From contig NW_024609846.1 in NCBI RefSeq assembly GCF_016920785.2, positions 92,956,888 to 93,020,887 of the forward strand: 64,000 nt of DNA, read 5' to 3'. This DNA is from Ixodes scapularis (Eukaryota > Arthropoda > Arachnida > Ixodida > Ixodidae). The notes beneath the pieces are model-generated. The model was not told the DNA's origin and did not search any database. It saw only the letters and a program-made list of their open reading frames with translations. Made by a program: the position numbers and the translations under genes. Of the stretch, positions 11,053 through 21,259 are shown piece by piece (within the stretch, counting starts at the first letter, position 1; the number at the start of each line of letters is the position of its first letter).

Positions 11053-12824
11053 AGGGATACTGAAGCGAAACTTGAAATACACCTATTATGGTCAGAAATA
11101 GGTTCAATATGATCAATGATATTCATAAATCATAATCGCGCGTTTGTATTTTGAACGGATGGCTATATTTTTCACCCTGATGGGCCCGATTGGGCGCGCG
11201 CTCAAAAATCGGCCATCGGAGAGCGCGATGCGTCTTGGGATATTGGGCGCATTCGTGACGTCACTTGTGCCAGACGGTAAAGGCTACGGCGTGAATGTTG
11301 TGGTTACGAGCGTTGCCACTTGGTGGCGCGTCGACGATTTACGACCTGTGACAACGTGGCCGTTTGAGATGTGCAAGGGCTGCACGCACGCTGCACCACG
11401 TCAAGTCGGCAACCACGGCAGCACTGACAAAACCAGCTCTGAGGCCGGATTCTCAAAGCGAACTCGTGACGGAGAAAGTGCGTACGACAAATTTGAGAGA
11501 AAACCCGTACTCTCGAAACGAAATTGTCGTAACCTTTGCGCAGGTTACGACAGAATCCTACGACAGCTCTGAAGCTGTCTTACGCACTTTTTACGATCAA
11601 ATCAACAAGGCCGACAGCGTCGCTCAGTTACTTGGAATCGGCCACCAACGGTCATTTATTTTTCTACATGCTCTTCTCGTGCGTCCCGACTTCAACCAGC
11701 AAGAAAAAAGGAAGGAGTACTTAAAACAGACCACGACGATCAAGAACGTAGGATCCACAAACACACGAGAAGAGCTACAACGGCCACGATTCTGCCGACC
11801 GAGCGAGCTCGGCAGAATATAGTAGGCCTTAGCAGCAACATCGACTCGGCGCACCGTTGCTCCGGCGGTCCTTGGCCAGGACCGTCTGTCCATGGCCGGC
11901 TGGCCTGCTGAATGGAATATGCCCGCGCGACCCTTGTGGACCCTTACCGGATGAGTAGTTTGATCCCTGAACTAAATTTCAGAGGTCAATATTTTCCCCT
12001 TGTCATCTCGATCTCCTTGTTTTCCGAGACAGCGGTGACGAACGCTGTCGTCGAAAAGGGACTCTCATTGATTCTATCTCCTTGTTTTGTGTGATATAGA
12101 GCTCAAATAAACGCCATACGGATTACCTTCGCAACTCAGTATGTACACTTTGTTATTAGTATGCCATTTTTATTCTGACTCGACGCTACGTCACTGTCGA
12201 GCTATAGCAGTTCGTGGGAGCTACGCGATGTCGGTCTAACCTTTCTTTGCCGAGTGTCATGTCAGTATCGAGTTGCAATCGTAAAAGATCGGTCCAGAAG
12301 CGCTTACCGAAACGCGGTCTAACAGAGCGAATCCAGCACTTCGATCAAACGCGCGTGTCCGCTCCGAGTGTGAACAGGTATATTTGCGTGGCTCTTGCTG
12401 ACACCCTCGTAGTTCAAACATATCCTTTTTAACGTCGGCTCGCAGCTCGCGACTCGCAGCAACTAATACCGGCCGTGCCAGAAGCATGCTCGGGTCGTGT
12501 CGTGCAAAGAGCCGCAACGAGAACGAGCTCACTGTGGCCAACTACGCTTTGGCTTTCTCCGCCAAGGCTTTGCAAACGCGTTCAGGCCTAGGCGAATTCT
12601 GCCGGCACGCCGTATTGCCGCAGAACGGCGCTGCTATTTTGGCACAAGTGATGTCACGAGAACTTCCCCCCATCCACCAGATGAGAATTTGAAATCGTTT
12701 AATTATGTTTAAAATTAGTTCTCCTGTGTTTTACAGCGCAATATTTATATTTCCGAGGTGGTGCCTGTCCCTAGCCCATATTTATGCAACAAGATCGGCG
12801 CTAACATTTCATTTCACTACCCCT
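11053..12824. mobile_element. TTAA-flanked TIR element (piggyBac-like insertion signature)
   Basis: Left end TTAA|AGGGATACTGAAGCGAAAC; the complement of the right end reads TTAA|AGGGGTAGTGAAATGAAA. TTAA is at 11049-11052 and 12825-12828. At 1772 bp it has no transposase frame I recognise. It contains a core (11442-12035) shared with 42850-43400. Another AGGGC-type terminus after TTAA sits just left at 10960. Confidence 0.75.
11442..12035. repeat. Repeat core shared with 42850-43400
   Basis: Collinear similarity to the later locus runs from the TTCTCAAAGCGA region through TTTGCGCAGGTTACGACAGA, GGATCCACAAACAC, ATGGAATATGCCCGCGCGAC and TCTCCTTGTTTTCCGAG. A 152-codon frame (11364-11822) spans it. 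The second copy breaks that frame, so I treat it as non-coding unless shown otherwise. Confidence 0.8.
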
Positions 12825-12836
12825 TTAAAGTTGCGT

Positions 12837-14247
12837 AATTTTAGAGCGCAGCTCTTAGGGGCCCGTTTCCGGCTTGAGCGGCGTCGGCGTCGCCGTCGCC
12901 GTCGGCGTAACCGCGCGGTGCATTATGGGTAAATTTCCCCGCTAAATCTAGCGGAAAAATTTCCCCGCTAGATTTAGCGGAAAAATTTCCCCGCTAAATA
13001 GCGGAAAATATTCCCCGCTAAATCTAGCGGAAAAATTTCACCGCTAAATCTAGCGGACAAATTTCCCTGCTAAATCTAGCGGAAAAATTTTTCCCCTAGA
13101 TTTAGCGGAAAAATTTCTCCTCTAAATCTAGCGTAAAAATTTTCCCCGCTAGATTTAGCGGAAAAAAATCCCCGCTAAATCTAGCGGTAAAATTCCCCGC
13201 TAAATCTAGCGGGAAAAATTCCCCGCTAAATGTAGCGGAAATTTCCCCGCTAAATCTAGCGGAAAATATTCCCCGCTAAATCTAGCGGAAAAATTTCCCC
13301 GCTACATCTAGCGGAAAAATTTCCCCGCTAAATCTAGCGGAAAAATTTCCCCGCTATTTAGCGAAAAAATTTCCCCGCTAAATCTAGCGGAAAAATTTCC
13401 CCGCTAGATTTAGCGGAAAAACCCCGGTAATTCTAGCGGAAAAATTTCTCCGCTAAATCTAGCGGGAAAAATGCCCCGCTAAATCTAGCGGAAAAATTAA
13501 CCCGCTAAATTTAGCAGAAAAATGTCCGCTAAATAGCGGAAAAAATGCCCCGCTAAATTTAACGGAAAAATTAACCCGCTAAATCTAGCGGAAAAATTTC
13601 CCCGCTAAATCTAGCGGAAAAAATTCCCCGCTAAATAGCGGAAAAATTTCCCCGCTAAATCTAGCGGAAAATTTTTTTGCTAAATCTAGCGGGAAAAATT
13701 TCCCGCTAAATCTAGCGGAAAAATTTCCCCGCTAGATTTAGCGGAAAAATTTCTCCGCTAAATCTAGCGTAAAAATTTTCCCCGCTAGATTTAGCGGAAA
13801 AAATCCCCCGCTAAATCGCGGTAAAATCTCCCCGCTAAATCTAGCGGGAAAAATTCCCCGCTAAATCTAGCGGAAAAATTAACCCGCTAAATCTAGCGGA
13901 AAATATTCCCCGCTAAATCTAGCGGAAAAAATGCCCCGCTAAATCTAACGGAAAAATTAACCCGCTAAATCTAGCGGAAAAATTTCCCCGCTAAATCTAG
14001 CGGAAAAAATTCCGCGCTAAATCTAGCGGAAAAATTTCCCCGCTAAATCTAGTGGAAAAAATTCCCCGCTAAATGTAGCGGAAAAATTTTTCTGGGGGGT
14101 CTCGTCACACCCCAAGGTCATATGACCCCCCCCCCCCCCCCCCCCCGCCCCGAGAACAGGTAACCCTCAGTACCCTTCCCCCTCCTCCTCAAGAGCTGCG
14201 CTCCAATTCGGTGTTACAGGGAGTTGTAAACGGCTTTCATTTTTTTT
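12837..14247 (+). mobile_element. Modular palindrome-array element, copy c, with 1.1-kb satellite core
   Basis: 5' end TTTTAGAGCGCAGCTCTTAG and the GAGCGGCGTCGGCG module; 3' end AAGAGCTGCGCTCCAATTCG, then a GTTACAGGGAGTTGTAAACG module and CTTTCATTTTTT. Between them is the CCGCTA-N4-TAGCGG array followed by a CACCCCAAGGTCATATGACC remnant and a C tract. It is the largest copy in the window. Confidence 0.92.
12935..14085. repeat. Palindromic minisatellite, CCGCTAAATCTAGCGG units
   Basis: About forty units of roughly 26 bp, each a near-perfect palindrome (arms CCGCTA/TAGCGG, spacer AATC or GATT) separated by AAAAATTTC spacers. Both orientations (CCGCTAAATCTAGCGG and CCGCTAGATTTAGCGG) are interspersed, along with short CCGCTAAATAGCGG variants. 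Seven or so units recur in copy d at 17470-17660. Confidence 0.95.
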
Positions 14248-14267
14248 AAATAAAAAAATAGAAATAC

Positions 14268-15344
14268 GAAGCCAATTCAAAGTCCCCGCCAATGCCCTTT
14301 GACGTAACAATGTACCGCAAGATGTCGGGGCGATCAGAAGGGAGGCATCGCCGGAAGTCACGTGAGTTGTGTGGTGATTGTTGAGTGACCCACGTGCGAC
14401 GTGGCTGGCACGAGACACGTGCGGACGGCTCGAAAAAAATGCAGGAGATGAAGACGTTTTTCTGCCTGGGAGCCTGGACTGGATGGTCGCTCATTTCACA
14501 GCTGTTGTGGGCACCCCAACCTTGGAAACTCGACAAGTTGTATCACTCCTCGTGCTTACCGCGACCGCGTGTAATATCTTTTTTTATATATTTTTGTTAT
14601 TCTCCGCACCTCCGCGAGAAATCCAAGCAGACAAGGTTTCCTTTATTTTTCTTTTACTCACCTATTGTTGCTGTAACGGTAGAAGAAGAGGAGTCAGTGA
14701 ACCTAGTAAACAAGTTCTGCTCATGTTCTAGACAAAACACGTACTTTATGCTCGACGTTTACTTGTACTTGGTACACTCACCAGTTCGTATTCTCTAGAC
14801 GTCAAACATCTTCAGCCTGGAAAGTATCCGATGATTCGACGACCTCGGTGCCTGAACTTTCAGCAATGCGATCGGGCGTGTCGTATGTTACTCTGCAAAC
14901 GTTCTAAATTTTTTTTTTTTTTCAAATCTCGATTGCTTGTTTGGCGCCCAGCATGGCTCTGTACCATCGGACTGATGGCATGCACTCGTACACTGGCTTG
15001 TACTCGCAACGCTTTCATCATTGACCTCCATCACGTCGGTCCACTGACTCTTCCTCCTCAACTTTTACAGCACGCAAACTAACCCACGGTGCAGTGATAA
15101 AAAGCTAGTGGAACTGGAACTTCGTTTTCTACAATCGCTCGTAAAGAAGACCAAAAATAATAAAAAAAAGTCTTAGCACGGTAGTGGGGAGCACGAGGAG
15201 TGAAACTCACGTGACCTCCGGCGAACACAATTTTGTGACGTAGGTCGATGCCTCTTTTCTGACCGCCCCGACAGATTGCGGTACACTGTTACGTCGCAGG
15301 GCACTGGCGGGCACTTTGCATTTTTTTGGCGTGTCAGAGGCCCT
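14268..15344. mobile_element. Inverted-repeat element with one TTAA end
   Basis: Subterminal arms of about 100 bp match in inverted orientation. Shared words are GACGTAACA-TGTACCGCAA, TGTCGGGGCG-TCAGAA, AGGCATCG and GTCACGTGAGTT (left 14290-14370, right 15200-15310). The right end is AGGGCCTCTGACACGCC (complement) followed by TTAA at 15345-15348. The matching left terminus is absent, apparently lost where copy c of the modular element abuts. Confidence 0.7.
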
Positions 15345-15349
15345 TTAAA

Positions 15350-16265
15350 TACCTGCGTTTGTGACACATGAATAACTTTTCAAACGTGGAAGTCTGTAAT
15401 TGCCTCTTTTATGTGATGAATTGCAATTTTATGTCTATGGTCGGGACAAAAACAAAATATACAGCTGCTCGGAGCGAAATTAAGATGATTACGCATGCAG
15501 ACCTACTTCGTTCAATTTAACAAGAATTATCAACTCGCAAGGGTTGATAATTTGCTTTGATTGCTTATTTGCAAATTGAATTGACCGGCATCTTGCCAAG
15601 AAGAAATTTATCACTGTACAAGAAAGTGTTCACTTGGGTATGCGCTATTTTAGGCCACCGTTCTCGGGGTGCGTTTAAAGTGAACAGTCTTTATTACTCC
15701 TTTCTGTATCATTCTTCGCCTACATCACTCTGGGTTAAACAAACAAACGTCGTGATTGCTGCTCAGTGGTTCTGTCAAAGGTAGACTGAAACCTAAAACT
15801 TTCGAGATATTTTGAAAATATGTTTGCTTTTATATACATGGTGAAATGTATTTCGTAAACAATATTTCACGATACATAAGGCGACGATGTGCGCATTTTA
15901 TGATTTTATGCACTGTAATGAATACCTTAGTTCAAGAGCACAACTACGCTTTAACTTTTAAGACTGCGACGCAAAGTTGTACCAATCGTGGGTATTTTAG
16001 GCAACCTAACTCACTTCGTGACAACCTTTCGATTCAGGTAAAATATATAGCTGAGGTTAATAAATTGATGTTGAATCAAAAACACGACCTTTTGTATGTT
16101 AATCTAGATTTTCTTTTACGGTTGCGTCGAAATTAAATTACGCAATTTCTCATTTTTGGTACCCGAAAATAAAATTGGGTTTGTACAAACAATAATAATA
16201 ATAATAAATCTATATAGCTACTCGTTTCATGGTGGAAATAGTGCCTCTTGCCTAAACAACAGGGA
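15350..16265. other. AT-rich DNA, no gene seen
   Basis: No element ends or exon signals are supported. A 96-codon frame at 15846-16136 has no recognisable family and AT-driven composition. An (AATAAT)n tract lies at 16190-16206. Confidence 0.55.
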
Positions 16266-16269
16266 AAAT

Positions 16270-16395
16270 ATGCCCCCACTACAGCGGTTCAAACCGGTTT
16301 GAACCGTTATTTTTACTCCCCGGAACTGAACCGGAACTGAAATGAAAGCCGTGAACCCGAATCGAACCAATAAAAATTTCGGTTCGACAATCTGC
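16270..16395 (-). repeat. GGTTCCGG-type dispersed repeat
   Basis: On the minus strand it reads TCGAACCGAAATTTTTATTG then GGTTCAGTTCCGG and GGTTCAAACCGGTTTGAACC, related to 340-485. Confidence 0.55.
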
Positions 16396-16399
16396 CGTC

Positions 16400-16990
16400 A
16401 GAGCCATTCTCGTTCGTGCACGCGTAATTTACCGGGCCGTGCGGCTTGCAACCGCGACTGCGCGAAGGCCTCTAAACCGACAGTGCATGCTCCCTCCTGT
16501 CGGGAGATGCGCGAAGCCCGAGTCAACTTTTGCTACAATGGCTGCCCTTGTCCAGTCTTTTTCCTCCTTGACCGCGAGTAGCACTTCTTACGGCTCAGGT
16601 GGCTGAACGCAACGGTCACAGCAGCGTTTCCATTACACCTGCATTGTCGCTAAACTCGTCGAACACAACGATTCTTCGTCTTATTACATAATGGGGGAGG
16701 CCGAAAGATTGCCGCGAAGTTTTCTCACAAACTCGTAGATTCGTTTATCTTCCTGACGTTTTTCATTGAATGGGCAAAAGATCCCCACCACTCCCTTGGA
16801 GCCGAACCAGAGCAGCACGAGAGAGTGTGCGGAGACGACCGTGGTTTGTACATGTGAAGTCACGACCAAGATTATCAGCTGCGACCAACATGTTTGATGG
16901 TCTCTAAAAAGCACGGCGAAGCCAACACCCTCGAAGTTGACAGTCTGATATCGCGAGGGGCGAATTCAAGGGAAAGAGAGAGTAAGGATG
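16400..16990. other. No gene seen
   Basis: A GC-rich patch (16420-16620) and mixed sequence. No domain, RNA or element boundary is supported. Confidence 0.5.
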
Positions 16991-16994
16991 TCCT

Positions 16995-17242
16995 TACCCC
17001 TAATTAATTTATTTATTATTATTTTTTTACGAATCAATGCAGGACAAAACACCCTCCAATTTTAAAGCGGCCACGAGATCAACATCCCCAGAAAGCTTAT
17101 TCCATAAATCAATAGCACGTAGAAAGGAGGCTTGTTTAAATATGTTTATTCGGACATGCATTTGAGTAAGCACTTTCAGGTGATGCAAGCGCTCTGAACG
17201 ATGGCATTTCGACTCTACATAATTAAAACACTTGATTTTCAA
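16995..17242 (-). pseudogene. CR1/L2-like LINE 3' fragment
   Basis: The minus-strand frame reads ...RAIDLWNKLSGDVDLVAAL and ends shortly after, matching the extreme C-terminus of CR1/Jockey-type reverse transcriptase polyproteins (a xxSFFPRxIxLWNSLP-like segment). Only about 70 codons remain. Confidence 0.65.
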
Positions 17243-17267
17243 AAGATCAATATATATATGAAAAAAA

Positions 17268-17750
17268 ATGAAAACCGTTTACAACTCCCTGTAACGCCGA
17301 ATTAGAGCGCAGCTCTTGAGGAGGAGGAGGGAAAAGTACTGAGGGTCACGTGTTCTCGGGGGGAGGGGGTCACGTGACCTCGGGGGGGGGGGGGGGGCAC
17401 GTGACCTGGAGGTGTGGTCACGTGACCTGGGGGTCACGTGACCTCGGCGAGGAGTCACGTGACCCCCAGAGAAATTGTTCCGCTATAGGTTTTGCGGGAA
17501 TATAGCGGGGAAATTTTCAGCTAGATTTAGCGGGGAAATTTTTCCGCTAAATTTAGCGGGGGAATTTTTCCGCTAGATTTAGCGGGGAAATTTTCCCGCT
17601 AAATTTAGCGGGGAAATTTTTTCACTAGATTTAGCGGGGAAATTTTTCCGCTAGAAATTTACCCATAATGCACCGCGCGGTTACGCTGACGGCGACGGCG
17701 ACCCCTCTCAAGCTGGAAACGGCCGCCTAAGAGCTGCGCTCTAAAAAATT
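17268..17750 (-). mobile_element. Modular palindrome-array element, copy d (reverse)
   Basis: Starts AATGAAAACCGTTTACAACT and GTAACGCCGAATTAGAGCGC; ends with the complement of the 5' module, CCTAAGAGCTGCGCTCTAAA. Its core carries both satellites side by side: GTCACGTGACC units (17343-17465) and CCGCTA-N4-TAGCGG units (about 17470-17660). It is the only copy in the window with substantial arrays of both. Confidence 0.9.
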
Positions 17751-17828
17751 AGCCGCTGACAGATTTTTCTATTTTTAGGGGTTGCATGTCTCCTTTCTTA
17801 TGGAACGCGCCGCAAGTGAGTGATTTTT

Positions 17829-18172
17829 TTAGAGCGCAGCTCTTAGGTGCCCGTTTCCGGCTTGAGCGGCGTCGGCGTCGCCGTCGGCGTAACCAAGGTC
17901 ACGTGACCCCCCAAGGTCACCCCAAGGTCATGTGACCCCCGAGGTCACGTGCCCCCCTCCCCGAGGTCACGTGACCCTCTCCCCCGAGGTCAGGTGACCC
18001 CCCGGAGCATATTAAAGAATGAGGGGAGGAGAAGAAGAAGAAGGAGGAGGAGGAGGAGGAGGAGGAGGAGGAGGGGTCTATCCTCCCCTCAGTACCCTTC
18101 CCCCTTCCTCCTCAAGAGCTGCGCTCCAATTCGGTGTTACAGGGGGTTGTAAACGGCTTTCACTTTTTTTTT
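17829..18172 (+). mobile_element. Modular palindrome-array element, copy e
   Basis: 5' end TTTTAGAGCGCAGCTCTTAG; the core has about five GTCACGTG-type units and a (GGA)n tract (18020-18075); the 3' end is AAGAGCTGCGCTCCAATTCG then GTTACAGGGGGTTGTAAACG. It lies only 79 bp from copy d in the opposite orientation. Confidence 0.9.
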
Positions 18173-18186
18173 CAAGCTCATTTGAG

Positions 18187-18262
18187 AGAGAGGCAGTGGC
18201 GTAGCCAGGATTTCATTGGGGGGGGGGGGGGAGGTTCATCGGCATTCCCCCCCCCCCCCCCC
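18187..18262. mobile_element. Partial G-tract MITE (CAGTGGCGTAGCCAGG end)
   Basis: CAGTGGCGTAGCCAGG resembles the terminus of the complete hAT-like MITE at 37447-37617 and is likewise followed by long G then C tracts. The opposite terminus is not visible, so the boundary is uncertain. Confidence 0.5.
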
Positions 18263-18279
18263 CCCAATGACGCAGGGTG

Positions 18280-18515
18280 AGCTCGGCGGTACGAACGCTC
18301 ATGCAAAGATTAGGGAGGAGCTGTTGAGATAAAACGGGTAAAGCTGCATTGTCATTTTTCAAAACGGAGCGGGCTTCAATTACAGGAATACGGGCGTGGT
18401 GGGTTCTACGTTCGTCGTACTTGCGGCCCACCAACTCTAAAAGCTTCCTCACAGCACACAACTCCCTCCGCTTTTTGAGGTCGCACTGAACTACCAACGC
18501 GTTAAGGCTGCAGGC
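18280..18515 (-). other. Open segment after a good acceptor-like site
   Basis: On the minus strand TGTGTTTTGCCTGCAG (near 18512) precedes about 78 open codons beginning LNALVVQCDLKKRRELCAVR. No family is recognised, and the open frame runs into the C/G tract of the neighbouring MITE. It may be transposon-derived or chance. Confidence 0.2.
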
Positions 18516-18813
18516 AAAACACAAATATACTGTCACAAGAAACAAAGCAGAAAATTTTTTTCTCGACCCTGAAAAGGACAAATAACCACACACAAACACT
18601 AGAGGCCCATAGGGCGAAGGTGATCCTGAACAATCATAAAACCAAAATCTACTATCTATATTACAGGTTTAACAAATTCGTGCACTTTTTATGGGCTGTT
18701 CGCTGTTCTGACGCACAAGAGTTTATTCTTTGTTGAAAAATATTTTAAAAATTGTCGCATTTGACATGCCAGACGTCTTGAGTACGGAGATATTTCAGGA
18801 ACTTCACATGCCG

Positions 18814-19065
18814 TTTTTAGAGCGCAGCTCTTAGGGGCCCGTTTCCAGCCTGAGCGGCGTCGGCGTCGGCGTCGGCGTCGCCGTCGGCGTAACTGGGGGG
18901 GGGGGGGGGGGTCACGTGACCCCCCCTCCCCCAGATCACGTGACCCCCCGGGGTCGCGTGACTACCCGCAGGTGACGTGACCCCCCTCAGTACCCTTCGC
19001 TACTCCTCCTCAAGAGCTGCGCTCCAATTCGGCGTTACAGGGATTTGTAAACGGCATTCATTTTT
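18814..19065 (+). mobile_element. Modular palindrome-array element, copy f
   Basis: 5' end TTTTTAGAGCGCAGCTCTTA with a GCGTCGGCGTCGGCG module; a short core with GTCACGTGACC units and G/C tracts; 3' end AAGAGCTGCGCTCCAATTCG and GTTACAGGGATTTGTAAACG, then CATTCATTTTT. Confidence 0.9.
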
Positions 19066-19440
19066 AAGGGGCTTTTTAGAGAAACCGTCGTGCTGCGTCA
19101 TTTCTGGAGCTCCAGTGGCCAACAAGGCCATCTCTTTGTTTTGAGGTACCGCGTATTCGAACTCGGCGTGGTGAGCGTATGAGAGTGTATTATGTGCCGC
19201 ATGTATTTAACCGCCCACCAGAATCAATGCTCCTTATAACGTAGAAAAAAAAAACAAAAAAAAAACAACTTAGGAATGCGTTACGGAACTTAAAGGAATA
19301 AAGTCAAATTTTAAAGTGCATTGCTTTTTTTGTTTGTTCGTTTTCCTTTCTTTTTTCCTTTTTTTTTTTTTTAAACGTTGCGATTGCATTGTGCCAAAGC
19401 TGTTTGTTTACTGTGTGTAGGTTTAGGTTAATATGCACTT

Positions 19441-19480
19441 AGGTTTCAGAGAACGGGTGTGCACCCGTTCTCTGAAACCT
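19441..19480. repeat. Perfect hairpin, 19-bp arms, 2-nt loop
   Basis: AGGTTTCAGAGAACGGGTG, then TG, then the exact complement of the arm. It abuts a second, longer hairpin. Confidence 0.97.
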
Positions 19481-19481
19481 C

Positions 19482-19580
19482 AGATTAGATAACGAAGATT
19501 AATTGAAAGTAATTTACATTCTATAACACGTGTTATAGAGTGTGAATTGTTTTCAATTAATCTTCTTCGTTATCTAATCT
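19482..19580. repeat. 99-nt AT-rich quasi-palindrome
   Basis: The arms start AGATTAGATAACGAAG and are mirrored at 19560-19580. The centre TCTATAACACGTGTTATAGA is nearly a perfect palindrome. A few unpaired bases occur in each arm. With the hairpin just upstream it forms 140 nt of continuous dyad symmetry. Confidence 0.93.
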
Positions 19581-19584
19581 ATCT

Positions 19585-19700
19585 GATTTCGTCACCTGCC
19601 GAGCCAGGTACACAAGCCCTTGAGGCTTATTCCGGCTCGCTATTGTATTTTGTAAAATGTTTATTCTACCAATAAAGCTATGTTCTATGTTCTTTGTGCT
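19585..19700 (+). repeat. Possible LINE 3'-UTR remnant
   Basis: GAGCCAGGTACACAAGCCCT is followed by an AATAAAGC-type signal and a TATGTTCTATGTTCT tail repeat. No coding part is attached. The assignment is from overall look only. Confidence 0.35.
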
Positions 19701-20875
19701 ACAGAACCAGATGCCGAAGGAAACAGAGTCTTATCTTTCCTAGGCCGCTTTATCTTGCAGTGTAGTCCAAAGGCAGCTGCAGCATATCCACGGGGTGATG
19801 AGAAGTCATCAATCCGAACTCGTCGTTCCGTCACTCGGAGGAATGACATGACACACCACACACAAACCACACGTCGAACGTGGAAAGGAACTTGACTGCC
19901 CTAGCGTCCATGCGTAGTGAGAGTATGGAGGCTGGTCTTTTCGGAGTTTCTGACGTCCCGTGCAACGAAGAGATTAATCTAATAAGGAATTGCACCACCT
20001 CGACATGCAAAACAAAAAGCAAGACGGACTTCATCGCATCCGTAAGCGACCATCGAGACGGGCGTCTCGATAGAGGGAAATTTCTCAAAGTGATGGAAAC
20101 TTCGCCAAAAATAGGGAAATTTTAAACGTCCAATGCAAGAGGAAGAAACGTGAAACGCCCGTCACGTCTGCGCTGCAGGCGGTCGCCCTCTGTCCGGACC
20201 GTCCTATTTCAGAACGTCACTATCGACTCTGCGCGTAACAACGGCGGAAGCTGAGCGCTCGTTCTCTTCACTACGACGGTTGAAAACATACCTGTGAGCG
20301 TCCACTTCGAATGAGCGACAGCTCGGTCTAGCCCTTTTGAATGTTCACCGCGACATTGTGAAGTTCAAGTGGAGGACGTCCTGGATATTGCTTTCCATGA
20401 ACGCTGGCGGCTTCATCTTAATGTGTAGGAGCTTGGCATAAATGAGATGATCAAGAGGGCTTGTAAATTGCTTTCTGAACTATAATAGTCACAGCTATCT
20501 TTTTATTCGCGGTAATTTCTAGTCGAAAGCACGTAATTCTGATCGGTACAGAAGGTGTGCGTGAGCGCAGCGCCACCCGTTGCTTACAGTGCAATTGTTT
20601 TACAATTCATTTAATATTTCTTACATCACTTACATCGTTTTGTATTATCACCAGGTATTCGTTTTATTATGTTCACTTTGGTTTACTTAAATTGTGTATT
20701 TCAGTTCGGATAATTTGTTATACTTTGCCTTGAAATTGCCATCCTTTAACCCGCAAATGTTTCGAAATATCCGTTCTCTATATATCTGAGATGAAGTTCC
20801 GCATCCCATCAAATAAACATCAATAAAAATATTGCCCAGTTTATTTATCTGAGCATTTTCTACTCCAAAAACATT
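19701..20875. other. No gene seen
   Basis: No exon or element structure is supported. Frames of 71-85 codons around 19680-20125 overlap on both strands and match nothing I know. The right half (20580-20850) is AT-rich. Confidence 0.5.
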
Positions 20876-20879
20876 TTTC

Positions 20880-21176
20880 CCGGAAGCATAAAAGTTGTGT
20901 ATAGTCCGCGCTCCCCCTTAGCTCCGTGCCCCGTGCAAAACCGACTGCGTGAGCCGGGGAGCGACGGGCCCCCGTTGGGGGGGGGGGGGGGGGGGCTTTA
21001 GCGTCTGGGGGGGGAGGTTGGAGGCCCCCCCCCCCCTACCTACGCCGCTGGTGGGGGGGGCATGCCCCCACTGGTTTAGAACCTGTGGGGGCGACTGCCC
21101 CCCCCCTGCCCCCTCCCCTTCCCCCCCCCCCCCCCCCCCGGTTCCGGAGCCCCTGCAAAACACACACGAGCGCTGA
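20880..21176. repeat. G/C-tract-rich repeat
   Basis: At least four runs of ten or more G or C alternate with short unique pieces, including CTACCTACGCCGCTGG, the complement of a GGCGTAG-type MITE end. Probably one or two degraded G-tract MITEs. The poly-Gly/poly-Pro frames here are artefacts. Confidence 0.5.
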
Positions 21177-21220
21177 CTGCACCTGTTTAATCAACGTGGA
21201 AATGGGAGTCCGCTTGGCGT

Positions 21221-21256
21221 GCCGTGATTGTATAGTGGTTAGTACCTTGCGTTGCT
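21221..21256 (+). pseudogene. 5' half of a tRNA-His-like sequence
   Basis: GCCGTGATTGTATAGTGGTT then AGTACCTTGCGTTG matches, as recalled, the acceptor strand, D arm and start of the anticodon arm of arthropod tRNA-His (GTG). The match stops at about the anticodon; there is no anticodon loop continuation, T arm or B box. So it is not a functional tRNA gene but a tRNA-half insertion or a decayed SINE head. Confidence 0.65.
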
Positions 21257-21259
21257 TGA

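Noticed and set aside
12935..14085. CRISPR-like array
   Set aside because: Repeats are short palindromes with near-constant spacers, not unique ones, in a eukaryotic transposable element; no cas genes.
20918..21176. Gly-rich/Pro-rich protein frames on both strands
   Set aside because: They are translations of G and C tracts.
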